In this document: positions 23,674-37,017 of the stretch, piece by piece
Position numbering within the stretch: position 1 is the stretch's first letter
Layout of the letters: each line of letters begins with the position of its first letter
DNA from: Leucogyrophana mollusca
Taxonomy: Eukaryota > Basidiomycota > Agaricomycetes > Boletales
Assembly: GCA_021014945.1 (NCBI GenBank)
Contig: MU266327.1
Coordinates: 248,001 to 312,000, forward strand
Direction of reading: 5' to 3'
Length of the DNA: 64,000 nt
Made by a program: the position numbers and the translations under genes
The notes under the pieces: model-generated
Databases searched by the model: none
The model's input: only the letters and a program-made list of their open reading frames with translations
What the model was told of the DNA's origin: nothing

Positions 23674-25209
23674 GGTCAAGGGTGAATGTCAGCGTGAAGA
23701 GCACGGTAATAATGCAGGCAGACGAGCTTATAAGCTTCAGGTGCAAGGGCGACGTGTAAGACAAAGCAGACAATAAGCCGCCAGGCAAAAGCAAGCTGCC
23801 TCGTTGCTCAATCAAGGCGTTGGGAGCGCGAAGCAACTTACAAAAGGAAAACAAATCCGCGTGACCGTCGCGTCCAAGTAAATAAACGCAAATACTAATA
23901 ATTCATAATGATAGGCTGGGGTTAGGGTTATCAATTGAACTAGTTTTGACAGACCCCTCGCCGATATGTTCTTTCTTTCGAGGGTCTCGTTTCGGGTGGT
24001 GGCGATCGATATATATGGTATGCTCTTAACGGGTTCCGCCAACCGCAAATACGCAGAGCCAGGCAATTCATATCCAAACATGATATCTCAGTCGTAGCAA
24101 CTCCACCCCCTCGTCTTCAGGTTTTCCTGAGATGTTGTAAGCGAGGCTGATACAGGATCTGTGCACAGGTCACAAGAAATTTCAACTGTGAAATTCAGTA
24201 ACACAATTCACTTGACGGGGATGTCCGCTCAAAGGCTCTCTGAAGTGTGACCGATCACCAGCGGTGCAGACCCCTGTGTCTGACCCACTGTTTTCGACGT
24301 CGTGAGTGGTTTGCACCTGAATAAGTTACCGTTGGTGAGATCGTAGGCACGTTGCGAACGAGCATCGTAGAGCCCATAAGCACAGAAAGCAGTGAGTCTG
24401 AGGAGGTCACGCTTGTCTGTTTTTGGAGGTCGCCTTGGGCCTCGTGAACATGGAGCAGAAGATTTCCCGTCATTGCTACGCCTGGCAGGAAAATGATTTC
24501 CTGTATCTGACTCGTCAGCGTGTCACGCACCGTTCTAAACAGTTGCGCTCGTACAGCCCAAACTCCATCATTCGTCTGATTATGCGAAGTCTCAGCTAAA
24601 AGTAACCATCAACAATCCATCACTTTGACATGCTGACTAGGTCACGCCGGCTTGAATGTTGACTTGACCAACCGTCGGCGTCCCCAGCCCAGCCAATGCA
24701 TTCGTAGTGAGCATACGATTGGACACCGTTAAAACAAGGGGCGTTCTGATAACATTGGACTTGCTAGAGCATGCCACCCTGGAAATGATCCGCTTGATTA
24801 TACCTGACTTTACTCTGAGGCAAGCGGCTATGTTCTGGGGCCGAGTAGGTGCAACTATTATGAAATAAGCACCTAAAGAAATATATTTCCAAGATATGAG
24901 TGACATCTAAGAACCGGTAATGTCGTTGTCAGTCTTTGTGTTGAATAGGAACACACACCCGTGGTGCATTCCAGCCCAGAGCAGTTGCACGGCTGTAGGG
25001 AAACTTTGACTTGCGGTAATTATCTGTATGATGAATGTCGAGAGGAGGAAACCGCGTCGTTGTTTGTCCTTGTTGGAGCACGCGTATCGCACACGGGATA
25101 CCGTGACGCTCCCGCCAAAGTCCAAAAGCCATCTCTCCCAGCGCCAAAATTCGCAGAGCAGCAAAGGCTGCCAACCACAATCCGTAAACGCGTGCAAGAA
25201 GGCTTTGCG
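23674..25209. other. Intergenic region with possible relic of a membrane-protein gene on the minus strand
   Basis: The minus strand from about 25230 to 24250 holds open pieces that could be exons: LARVYGLWLAAFAALRILAL (helix-like), WAGMHHGCVFLFNTKTDN, NDGVWAVRAQLFRTV and FLPGVAMTGNLLLHVHEAQG. Their order faintly recalls the DUF6533/DUF6534-type mushroom membrane proteins, but I could not join them into one frame and no start is clear. It may be a decayed gene. The right end is the MBP1 promoter and contains two ACGCGT boxes (25080-25085, 25188-25193). Confidence 0.3.
25080..25193 (+). promoter_or_regulatory. Two MCB (ACGCGT) boxes upstream of MBP1
   Basis: Perfect ACGCGT hexamers lie at 25080-25085 and 25188-25193, the second ending 17 nt before the MBP1 start codon at 25210. 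ACGCGT is the binding site of fungal MBF, whose DNA-binding subunit is this gene's product. I count only about a dozen ACGCGT in the whole window, so two within 115 bp here is more than background, but no binding is shown. Confidence 0.45.
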
Positions 25210-27712
25210 ATGCCTGATAATACAATATTCAAGGTAGCGTGCAGATCTATCCGCTTTGGGTATCGTTCTTGCAGACTCTGATGCACCACTCTGTCTCAGG
25301 CAACCTATAGCGGGATTCCCGTGTACGAGATGTTAGTCCAGTTGTGCTCTATTTGAAACGCGGTCTTGACCTCGATTTTCACGCGCAGGATGTGCAAAGG
25401 CGTAGCCGTCATGCGGCGGCGCGCTGACTCGTGGCTCAACGCGACACAAATACTCAAGGTCGCTGGCTTCGACAAACCCCAGCGTACCCGTGTTCTAGAA
25501 CGAGAAGTTCAGAAGGGCGAACACGAAAAGGTTCAAGGAGGGTACGGGAAGTATCAGGGTAAGCGCCTTCGCTTTCGACCTGTGCTAGCACACGAGTAAC
25601 CATGGCGTCACTCTCCAGGGACATGGATCCCTCTCGAGCGAGGTCTTGCTCTAGCTAAACAGTATAATTGCGATGCGGCATTACGACCCATCATTGAGTT
25701 TCAACCGGCTGCCAAAAGCCCGCCTCTTGCGCCAAAGCATCTCGTCTCAACAAGCGCCGCAGCCCGCCCTCCGCGTCGTGCGGGCCCTGCAGAACCTGCA
25801 GTGGCACCCACAGTCAATACGCGGTCGCGCCGTCAAGCTATAGATCCGGCGGAGGTGGAGTCTGACCCGGAAACATTCTCACCCCAGGGATCCGAAGACG
25901 GGTCGATGACGTCTTCACCCTCCCGTGGCTCCTCGAGCTCGCGCACTCCTTCTCCCATCGCCGAGCCGTACCCTTCAATAGACGCAGATCCAGAGCAAAG
26001 ACCCGCCGGCCGGCGAAAACAGGCTCGTCGCCAAGTGGACGATCGGTACGATGACGCTTCGGAAGATGAAATGTCGGCGCATCTCAACGGCGCCACCGAC
26101 CCCCGCGCCTATAGTGACCAGATTCTCGAGTACTTTATCTCCGACTCCAACCAAGTCCCCCAGGTGCTCATATCACCGCCCGCCAATTTTGATGCGAATA
26201 TGGCGATTGACGATGATGGTCATACCGCGCTACACTGGGCCTCCGCAATGGGTCGTCTTCGCATTGTCAAGCTCCTTCTCACAGCCGGTGCCGATATCTT
26301 CAAAGTGAATAAGGCGGGCCAGACCGCTTTAATGCGGAGCGTAATGTTCGCAAACAACTACGATGTCCGCAAGTTCCCCGAACTATACGAGCTCTTGCAC
26401 CGCTCTACTCTTAATATCGACAATTATAACCGCACCGTATTCCACCACATTGTGGACGTTGCCATGTCGAAAGGCAAAACACACGCCGCACGATATTATA
26501 TGGAAACCGTACTCAGCCGGTTAGCAGATTATCCCAAGGAATTGGCAGATGTCATCAATTTTCAGGATGAAGATGGCGAGACTGCGCTGACAATGGCTGC
26601 GCGATGTCGCAGCAAGCGCCTTGTCAAAATCCTCATTGATCATGGCGCAGACCCCAAAATCATCAATAATGATGGTAAGAGCACAGAGGATTATATCCTC
26701 GAGGATGAGCGTTTCCGCTCTTCGCCCGGACCGACATCGCGTCTATCTGCGATGTCTTTCCGCAATGCTCAAGCTGCCCTTCCCGCCGCACCAACCGCAA
26801 CACCAGCCCTCCCCGCCCCAGCCTACCCTTCCAACGGTGACCGTCCACCCTTGCACCACTCAGTCGCCGGCCAAAAAGCGAGCACCAGATGCGTCAATGA
26901 CATGACCAGCATGCTTGACAGTCTCGCGGCGTCCTTCGATCGAGAGCTCCAAGACAAGGAGCGGGATATGACACAGGCGCACGCGCTCCTGCAGAATATC
27001 CAACAAGAAATTCTTGAGAGTCACCGCGCGGTTAATCAGCTGAAAACGCAGGCAGATGGGTTGAATCAAGCGAAAACGATGCTTGGGGAACTAGAAAGCC
27101 AGCTACTTGACAAGATGGGTCGAAGATATCGGCTGGGATGGGAAAAATGGGTCAAGGACGAAGAAAACCGAGAGAAGTCGATAAGAGACGCGGCGAATGG
27201 CGAGCTAGCGATCACACCAGCCACTGTGCCCTATCGGACGGACGACTTTGCCGATGGTGAGGCTGCAGCAGAGCCCGGGAAAGACAAGGGGAAAGGCAAA
27301 CGCAAGGCCCTTCCACAGGAAGAAGACATCACGGACCTGTTGGCTCTGTATGCCGACATTTCTACGGACCCAGGCGAGCTGCGGAATGCATGTGAAGCGC
27401 TGAGAGATGAGATATCTCAGCACAGGAAGCGGAGAAAGGAAACTTTCGATGGTCTCGCGTCATTCCAGGCGGAGGCAGGGACAGGCGGGAGAATGGGTGA
27501 CTATAGAAGGTTAATTGGAGCGGGATGCGGTGGGGTCCCGCCATCTGAAGTGGACCACATAATTGGGATGCTACTGGAGGTGGGTAATGAATATGGTCGT
27601 CAGTGACACTGCGATACTCATTCTCTGTTTACAGACGCTGGAGTCAGAGGAGCCCAGCGCGTCGTCAGCGGCCTGGAGTGGTACAAAATCTGCGCCTATT
27701 CCCGTTGGGTGA
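25210..27712 (+). CDS. MBP1: MBF-type APSES transcription factor with ankyrin repeats
   Basis: DNA-binding subunit of the MBF/SBF-like complex that drives G1-S transcription. Exon 1 (25210-25233, MPDNTIFK) joins to [11 protein letters not shown] and then [40 protein letters not shown] and [20 protein letters not shown], which together are the complete KilA-N/APSES domain. The long exon that follows has a disordered Ser/Pro/Glu region, ankyrin repeats ([60 protein letters not shown]), a coiled coil ([20 protein letters not shown]) and a C-terminal Swi6-like helical region ([19 protein letters not shown]). A short last exon ends SAPIPVG. All domains are in the usual order and intact. Confidence 0.94.
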
Positions 27713-28083
27713 TCTATGATTTAGCGAATGTATGGTTTTGTTCTTCCTGCCTGGCGCACTGTATCACTTCAGCATGTAGTAAGGTAACCTAGATTTCAAA
27801 TGGAGGGACGTTCAGAGTGAGGATGTTTTCCACTACGCCTTGGATAGCTCTGAAATGGCCTGGTGGATGAGAATTTCTACAGTAAAGGGATTCGGCCTGT
27901 TGCCTAAAGTTGTTATGAGAGGATGTCCATTTCAAGAATTGTACAAAGTAACATCTTTACATCGCAACAATTGGTTCTTAGTCAGCAACTTTTTGGGCTA
28001 CCGTTATTGACTGCTTTTCAAGCGTCTCCGCGTCCTGCCTTCAAGTCCATACTCAAGGCATTGTTCTTGTTCGTCGCAGAGTC
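27713..28083. other. Intergenic spacer, MBP1 to uL24m
   Basis: About 370 bp between two genes on the same strand. It must hold the MBP1 3' end and the promoter of the next gene. I see no further feature. Confidence 0.6.
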
Positions 28084-29363
28084 ATGTCGCTGACGCGGGC
28101 TCAGCTGCAGCGGGCTACTACCATCCTTCCATGGACCAGAGACTTCCGCCATCTTCTTCCCGTTCCAAAACATTTCCAGCAGCGGTCGTCCTTCTTCGAC
28201 CCACTGGCCAAGGCTGTCCGGGTCAAAGACAGAATAAAATATTGGAATATAGTTCCCGGTGACCAAATTCGCGTGCGAGGGGACCCCCGTGGTACCATTC
28301 ACGAGGTGCTCAGCATCAACAAGTTCACCAACCGCGTTTACTTGAGAGGTTCTGTAATTGTAAGTGATTTAACCGGTAACGCGCGTGCTTGTATAACTGT
28401 CTAGCGCGTCACAGGAGGGAAATCAACGGAAGATGGCTGTCAATAGAAGCGTGCACTACTCCAAGTGCCAGATTTTCTTAGGCGACCTGGAGCACAAATC
28501 TAACAAGGAAGGCGAGAAGGGTCCACTGGTACCGTACGTTCGCGCCTCTCGGGGTTCTGAAAACTTTGCTCAATTCTTTCCCCAAAGGACATTTGCCCGC
28601 CGTGTCGTAGTAAGGGACATCCACTGGCGGCCAGACTTTCATAGGTGGGAGTGGAAACGCTTAGCTGCCGCAATCACACCCATAGATCCTCGAGGTGGAA
28701 AGCACACGCCCAACCCAATCGACTGGCCGTCACTAGATCCACGAGAGCCGCCGAAAAGTACGTGCATACTATACAGGCTACATCTCGGGAGACTTACAGT
28801 CGTGAACGACAGCTAACCCTCTACTTGACACTTCCGCGGAAGCGGTTCGAGCGATCACGTACCAGACTCCCAAGTTACTCGTAGGTGCGATGGGGATCCG
28901 ACCCAGACCTGCGTCAGAGGATGAATACATCAAGACGCTGTTCAACCCCTCACCAGTGCCATTTGACGAGTCAAATCCAATGGAGATACATATTGCGAAA
29001 GAACTAGCTAACCCTCATGGACGCGCCAAGAAGCAGGCTCGTTGGCAGGCAGCACAGAGCCGAAAAGTTTCGTTGCTCAAGAAGTTCATCGCCAGGGAGC
29101 TGGTAAATTTGAACGGACGGACAGTGCGAGATGCGAGGGCAGAAGGAGCGTTCAAGTACCGCCAAAAGCTTGAGGAGGAACGAAAGGCAGACAAGAAGAG
29201 AAGGTGGCTTACGAAGGAGCGCCTGGCGAAGATGGCAAGGAAAGCCAAGCGCAAGGAGAGGAAGGTGACGAAACAGAAGGAGAAACTGAATCAGCTGGTA
29301 TTGCGGGACGCACCAAACCAGTTCATTCCTGGCAAGTCGACCTCCAAGCGACGAGAGCTGTAG
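28084..29363 (+). CDS. MRPL40: Mitochondrial large-subunit ribosomal protein uL24m
   Basis: Protein of the mitochondrial large ribosomal subunit, bacterial L24 family (yeast MRPL40). The start at 28084 gives MSLTRAQLQRATTILPWTRD, a basic N-terminus. The KOW-type core reads YWNIVPGDQIRVRGDPRGTI followed by HEVLSINKFTNRVYLRG. The extension exons give NRSVHYSKCQIFLGDLEHKS, ARRVVVRDIHWRPDFHRWEW and DTSAEAVRAITYQTPKLLVG. The C-terminal third is strongly basic and helical (RHL-free Lys/Arg-rich, for example AKMARKAKRKERKVTKQKEK) and ends GKSTSKRREL. It is much longer than the bacterial protein, as usual for fungal mitoribosomal proteins. At least three short introns. Confidence 0.88.
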
Positions 29364-29611
29364 TGACCTGCTTGTCCGCAATGCATTATACCTGTCGTTA
29401 TTCATTTCTATTTCGCTTGCGACTGTGGAACCGAATAGGAGGCACAAGGGCTGTTCAAGCCTGAAGTGGTGGCTGAAATGGCCACCTCTCAACACGTACT
29501 CATGGCTCTAACCCACACCAACACTGCCTCATATACTTTCTCTACTGTTGAACGCTCCTTTGTTCCAGGATCCCCCTCAATCGCTCAAGTTGGGGACTGG
29601 GCCTAATCGCA

Positions 29612-31247
29612 ATGTCTGCGATATCCACGTCCAGGTCCGAAGCCCTGTATCGCGCCCTTCCACCAGACCCGACGGATGACGATAATCGTCTCAGCCGTGA
29701 CGTCGATAGGTCTAGCATTGAGTCAGATCACCCTCCACCAGAGAGCCCTTTAGACAGGCGAATCCAATGCGTATATTTCATGCTTGGGTGTGCTGCCCTC
29801 TTGCCTTGGAATGGTGCGTGTCAGTTCACGAGTGCTGTACCGACTGACTTATGAGTTTCCAGCCATGATTACTGCAACACCCTTCTTCATTTCACGATTG
29901 ACAGGGTCACCTCTCCGGGCGACATTCAGCTCATACCTATCAAGTTCATTCACGGGATGCATGCTCCTTTTCGTGGCTCGTGCAACTGCCACATCTAAAC
30001 AGGTGTGTTCTGTCTGACCAGCCCACGGAGACTTAGCTCACGGATGAACTTCCAGACATCCCCTTCTCGTCGGTTCTTCATTTCCACCGTGTCACTGACT
30101 GTACTGGTGGCGTTACTATTCCTGAGTACTTTCACCCGCGTTCCTCCAGCACTATTCTTTTCCTTTGTGATCATCAACGGGATATGCCAAGCTGGCGGGG
30201 CAGCCTTCCTCTCCACCGCAGTATATGCGGGAGCGTCGCTCTTTGGTGCACCATATATGCAGGCTCTGATGGCTGGCCAAGCTGCTGTAGCCGTCGCTGT
30301 CAGCGGGGTACAGGTTCTCAGTTCGGCGGCGTCCGTTTGGGGGACGACTCCAGGCTCCATTGCAACACTCATTGCAGATGGGAATACGGGAAACGGAGCA
30401 GCAGAGGAGAGTTCTGCGCGGATATTCTTCGGGATTTCTACCGTTTTTCTAATTGCTACCATCATGGCCTATGGATGGTTGACAACTTTACCGGCATACA
30501 AGAATAAAGTGGGGGTTCTGGAGCGACAAATCAAGGCACTTTCTTTCTCAGACAGCGATGAGGAACGGAGAGCTCTTGTATCCACTGGTCTCACTCCGGA
30601 TCCGCCGAACGGCAGGATGCAGCTCTGGCGTGTGTTCAAGGCTAACATCATCTACGAATTTGCAGCATGCTATGGTTTCGCTGTCACCTTGGTGCGTCCG
30701 AAAGAGAGCAATTTCAGCACCTGACCTGACCTTTTCCTTATAGGCTGTCTTCCCCCCTATCACTGTCTCCATCCTGTCGACCAACCCCAATATGCACCCT
30801 TTACTGTTCAGCGCTGTGCATTTCCTCGTGTTCAATCTCGGTGACTTCGCGGGGCGATATATCTGCTCCTTCCCACAATTGATAGTATGGTCGGCCCGAC
30901 GGGTGCTCACAACTTCCCTCCTGCGGACGTTCTTCATCCCCATATTCCTCATCTGTAATGTTCAGCGCCCTTCAGCGACGGTCCCTACCACTCCGATCAT
31001 CGGGTCTGACTTATTGTACATGCTGATACTGGCCACGTTCGGACTCACCAACGGCTATGTGTCCACACTTTGCATGCTCGGCGCGCCATCGTTGGAGCAC
31101 AACCCGAGACTGAAAGGGCGTCGTGAGGACGTCGATGTTGCGGCTACCCTGGCGAGCTTCTCAATCATAGTCGGTCTGGCTGTGGGGAGCTTTAGTAGCT
31201 TCGCAGTGAGGGCGGCAATATGCGACTGTAACCCGTTTAGACACTAG
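29612..31247 (+). CDS. FUN26: Equilibrative nucleoside transporter (ENT/SLC29 family)
   Basis: Multi-pass transporter of nucleosides, vacuolar in yeast (Fun26). The start at 29612 gives a hydrophilic tail, MSAISTSRSEALYRALPPDP, before the first helix RIQCVYFMLGCAALLPWNA, where the PWN motif is typical of ENTs. Later helices include FFISTVSLTVLVALLFLSTF, FSFVIINGICQAGGAAFLST and ASLFGAPYMQALMAGQAAVA (the family's G-x-P-x-x-Y-x-x-A-L-x-x-G-Q-x-x-A block). After a cytoplasmic loop (DSDEERRALVSTGL), VFPPITVSILSTNP, NLGDFAGRYICSFPQ (conserved NxxDxxGR) and FGLTNGYVSTLCMLGAPSLE follow, ending CDCNPFRH. All hallmark motifs are present. Introns fall after PWN and inside the third helix region. Confidence 0.93.
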
Positions 31248-31331
31248 AGAACGGATTAATGTGCAGGTTGTTGGATACGGATGGCTATATAATTGGTTGG
31301 GTAGTTGTACAGTGTAAGAATGTAGCAAGGG

Positions 31332-31949
31332 TCATGGCAAGACGCTACTGGGAGCGCCTGGTAACCGAGGCGCAAGTTCTTTCGCTTGTGCGGCGTGTTT
31401 GCGCTTGCGGTGTTCCGCAACTCTCAAAGCAAAGATATCGCGGTGAAGGATGTATCGTTCGTGTGATGGCTTGGGCGTCGGCGTCGACTGTCCAGATGAC
31501 CACGATCCTGGTGGACTCGAGGGTTTCTCGTCGGTATCTTTGTCCTTGGTATCCTTATCCTTATCCTTGTCCTTGTCTTCGCTCTTTGCTTTGTCGTCTT
31601 TCTCCTTCTCCTTCTCAGCCTTTTCCTTCGCTTTCTCCTTCTTTCGCCTCTGTCTTTCTTCCCATTCCTCCTTCACCTTTGCAATCTCTTCCGGAGTCGC
31701 CCCAATCTTCCTGGCTTCGGGTTCGGGTTCGGTGACACGCGTAGCAAAGCCATAGTCGGTCAAATGGGTCGGACAAGTGTACAGGAAATCGGTGGTCTCT
31801 ATCGTAGCCAGGACGGTAGTAGTCGGCTTGTAGCAGACATAGCACGCCTTAGCGGTCGCAGCGGTCTAAATTTTGTTCGAACATGGATTACTGGAAGGAA
31901 GAGAAGGTGCGGCACACACTCGCTTGTAGTAGACGTTTGGAAACGACAT
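31332..31949 (-). CDS. VFA1: VPS4-associated protein VFA1
   Basis: Small endosomal protein that binds the ESCRT ATPase Vps4. Exon 1 (31949-31920) encodes MSFPNVYYKR. After an intron the zinc-binding core follows: TAATAKACYVCYKPTTTVLA, then TTDFLYTCPTHLTDYGFAT, with paired Cys (CYVC) and Cys-His (CPTH). The rest is highly charged: EEIAKVKEEWEERQRRKKEK, then a Lys/Glu run and an Asp-Lys repeat (KDKDKDKDTKDKDTDEK), probably helical or disordered. It ends APRLPGAPSSVLP. The plus strand opposite the Lys-rich run is a pyrimidine tract (31545-31640). Convergent with the ENT gene (85 bp) and divergent from the alcohol dehydrogenase (288 bp between starts). Confidence 0.83.
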
Positions 31950-32177
31950 GATAGTCTGGATATAGCGGATATCCGTAAGTACACACAGTGTATGTTTTTC
32001 CATGGCCACACTCACATAGATAGGTTACCCGAGAGGGTGTCCACTTATCTTATGAAGCGAATGTTATCGAAGGTTAATCTTTCTGGCAAGCCGCGGAATA
32101 TCAGTATCGATTGTCTGTGGACGCGTTTATAGACTTGATCACATTATCAAGGATTCTCTAAGTACCGGTCCGCATAA

Positions 32178-34064
<1,887 letters not shown>

Positions 34065-34276
34065 GCACAAGTAGAAAGAGGGGTATCTCAGTCATGTATT
34101 ACTATAACGTTCTCTTGTGCTCAGCAGTGCACGTATCCTGCAAACGAATGGAAAGAAAGTCATTATCGCAACTGTATGGACCCGAAGAAAGCATCGCGTT
34201 CTATAAATGGATGAGATACCTTCCGAGATGAAAGTAAGCGAGATGTAGGAGGTTAGCACGCCTACAGAAAATGCAG

Positions 34277-35918
34277 TTATACCGCACGACTGATCATGGG
34301 CCTACTTCTCCTCGAGCCGGTGACAGCTCCCCACAACAGAACAAGCGCAGCGTTGACCTCTCTCCTCCTTGTGGTGGACTTTTTCCAAGCCATCCGCAGC
34401 ACGGCAAGAACAGCGAGAGTGAACGAGATGTCCAAGCACAACCGCCTCACGACGATCAGTACTGGCGACCGATTCTCATTTCGGGCGAAGAAGATGAGGA
34501 GCTGCTTGAAAGACGCGCTGATGCGCAAGAGCGGTTTCAAAACCAATGACCACATGCCCATGTCCTCCACGTCCCACTCGAAGCTGTCAGCGCGATTATC
34601 GGCAGGGCTGCCTCTGCCAGACGATCCACGGGCGGGCAGGGACACATTGGACCTCTGTGGTTGTATGGAGGCAGACTCGAGGGTGTCAATCCGCTCTGTC
34701 AGTGCTGCGAGGTGTGCTTGCACATTTTCAACGGCTTGTTCCAGGGATAATCGAGAAGGTGGCCTGAGAGGGACACCGTATTGCCGTGCTGGTAGAGGCA
34801 CAGTTTGGCCGCGGAAGTGGGGATAAGCAGTGTGAGGTTGAGGGGCCAGATCGTGTGACGGAGAACCGTATCCCCCTGCGTAGGCGACTGCGGATGGGTA
34901 TACAGAAGAAGGTATAGAAGCTGACTGTGGGTCAGCGAAGGCGGAAGGAGTTTCAAACACAGGTAATGGCTGCATGGGAGGTACGCTCCCGCGCCGGGGC
35001 GGAGGTGACAGGGCGAACGAGCCGGAAAGAGGTGTGCGATATCGTGACGACATTGAGGACTGCGGGCGGACCGCCTGTCCGAGCGAAGGGAGTTCGCGTG
35101 GTTCATCGTCGGACTCGTCGCCAGAACTCTCGACGTCTCCGTCGTCTGAAACATGGGGGCCATCTTGTAAATCTTGAGTGTGTTGTTGAACCATCCCCTG
35201 AGGGAAGGGAGAGCGTTCTGCGGACGCAGTGGATCCTGACGAGTTAGATCCCCGCGACTTGGACAGTGTATCTGAATAAATGCATTCCAGCGACCGCCAC
35301 TACCTTTGAAGGCGAAACGTACGACTGAGCACTAAATTGGCTGGATCACCTCCGTACGATTCTAGCTCTTGAACGAGGTCTCGTGCCACAGTTTTATCGG
35401 AGTACTTGTTCAAAGTCTTCCAATAGGCGTCTGTAAGTCCCCGTTTCGGGGCTCAAGGATGAACTCCTACCTTCAGCAACGCATCAACATACAGCCACCT
35501 GGCTTCGTATGGATCCAAGTCTTTGTGCTTCGCCCAAGCGTCCCTACATAGTCCAAGTGTTTAACACGTGATAAAGCGGTGACAATGCGGACGAGTAGAA
35601 GAACGAGAGTGTACCATTTGGCTCGTCCGAGCATATCCCAAATACCAGGGCGTGGTGATTTAACATTGCCCACGGTTGCTGCCAAAACGATCGCACGTTA
35701 ACAGCATAACCCGCAGTCGAAAGGCATGAAGCACCTTGCTTGTACAGGCTATATTCCCAGAGCTCAGCGCACAATAGAGAACATATGAGAGGCTCGGCGC
35801 ACCTATACATCGTCAACTTCTCCTCATAACCCGTTTGTATGGGGCCCGTCTTCGGGAGACCTTGTATGATCTCTACCGCACGGTCGAACTGAGCGTCAAT
35901 AAGCTGACGGGAATCCAT
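34277..35918 (-). CDS. Acyl-CoA-binding domain protein with C-terminal membrane anchor (ACBD4/5-like)
   Basis: Binds acyl-CoA esters; animal relatives tether peroxisomes to the ER. The start at 35918 gives MDSRQLIDAQFDRAVEIIQG. Joined exons give the complete binding domain: LPKTGPIQTGYEEKLTMYSL, YKQATVGNVKSPRPGIWDML, GRAKWDAWAKHKDLDPYEAR and WLYVDALLKV, with the ligand-binding Tyr and Lys residues of YKQAT and KW. An acidic Ser-rich linker (SSGDESDDEPRE), a Pro-rich segment and a coiled coil (SLEQAVENVQAHLAALTERI) follow, then a hydrophobic segment near the end (SFTLAVLAVLRMAW) and a basic tail. The frame stays open upstream to 36104, so a longer N-terminus is possible. Confidence 0.88.
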
Positions 35919-36557
35919 TTCCGCCGGATTTTTGCTCTGGTCAGGATTAGGTGTGTGGTATTTGGTCGACGCCTTTACCGAACGCGCTACAAAACCGCTC
36001 CAAAATGATGGAGTTTTGGTTGTGGAAGTGAGCTTGCCGGTAAACCGAAGCCTGGTGTCTGCCTGTGCGTGACTACGAATACTGTGACATCGTCGTGACA
36101 GCAACAGTGATCGGGCTCGTCACACGAGGCTTGAATACCGTACTAATTCTGCCCTGGAGGGAACGACTCGAATATCAGCAGAAGCAACAGCGCGCGATAG
36201 CAGCTCCGTGGGGTACTTGGACTCAACCCTTGAAAGTCACAGTACAACCTACAATACGAAGGGGTGGGGGGTATAGCCATATTCTTAGATGGCCCACAAG
36301 AACTCAAGTTATGGCAAGGCCAGCATAGATCAAATGAGGACAGGTGCATTAAGAAAACAAGGCATGTAGTATATACATGTGCAATGGTGATCAGTCTACC
36401 CAGACTGACGAGTAAATCCTCGTGGTGTGTGGCGTGCACACTTGAGCAAGAAGCAGCACGCGAAAGATTACATGGCTGCTTGATCAACGCTGAGGCCCGG
36501 TCAGCAGTCAGAAGGTGTTTCGCTCCCGGAAAAAAGAGACTCACTCGATTCTATTCG
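35919..36557. other. Intergenic region
   Basis: About 640 bp between the start of the acyl-CoA-binding gene and the end of the mS34 gene. The frame of the first open exon continues to 36104, so part may be coding or leader. Otherwise I see nothing. Confidence 0.5.
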
Positions 36558-36937
36558 CTATGACGTGCCGGTCGACCATTTGTACTTCAAAGAACCAGGT
36601 ATTCTCTCGGGATGATTGCTCACTGCTTTGCCTGAAAAGAGACCAGCGAGGTTCGATGATGGAAGACAGCGGATGTCAGGTACGACTGACCTCGCCAATA
36701 TAGTTTCCCCCACGCCTTGCCATGGTTTCCCTCCAGTTTGAGTCTCGTTTTTGTCACCAACCAGTAGCAACTTCGTATTCCCTTGTCTGACCAGCGGATC
36801 TGGTGGACGCGTTGGCCCACGCCATCTCGTGGGGAGCGGGACAATACTTGATAGAGGTTTGCAGGCGTAGTCCTCAGAGACGGTGGTAGTTTGCTCGGCA
36901 GTAGGCCTTGAATAGCGCGAGCCGCTGCGTTGTTCAT
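36558..36937 (-). CDS. Mitochondrial small-subunit ribosomal protein mS34-like
   Basis: Small protein in two exons. Exon 1 starts at 36937 with MNNAAARAIQGLLPSKLPPS and contains VLSRSPRDGVGQRVHQIRW, then SCYWLVTKTRLKLEGNHGKA. A GTCAGT donor splits WGKLYWRG, and exon 2 gives KAVSNHPERIPGSLKYKWST and ends GTS. The blocks DGVGQRV, CYWxxTxxR and HGKAWGxxxWxG match the MRP-S34 family of mitoribosomal proteins as I know it. Assignment rests on these short motifs, so it is likely rather than certain. The start codon is only 80 bp from that of the divergent GatC-like gene, also mitochondrial. Confidence 0.72.
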
Positions 36938-37017
36938 GATGGTCAATGTCCAGAAACACACAAATGCCGAGCCAAGATTTCAAGATAGTTTCCCACGGCT
37001 AGTTAAACCCAACGACG
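36938..37017. promoter_or_regulatory. 80-bp bidirectional promoter shared by two mitochondrial-translation genes
   Basis: Only 80 bp separate the start codons of the mS34-like gene (36937, minus) and the GatC-like gene (37018, plus). Leaders and core promoters of both must lie here or overlap the neighbouring exons. I recognise no specific factor site. Confidence 0.55.

Noticed and set aside
23932..23940. TTAGGGTTA, telomere-like
   Set aside because: A single 1.5-copy occurrence in the middle of genic DNA; no array, so chance.
29004..29495. 163-codon minus-strand frame opposite uL24m
   Set aside because: Leu-rich shadow of the Lys/Glu-rich C-terminus of the ribosomal protein.
31450..31755. 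Plus-strand Ser/Leu/Phe-rich frame resembling a hydrophobic protein
   Set aside because: It is the complement of the Lys/Asp/Glu-rich VFA1 tail; not an independent gene.
34296..34826. 176-codon plus-strand frame
   Set aside because: Shadow of the long last exon of the acyl-CoA-binding protein on the other strand.
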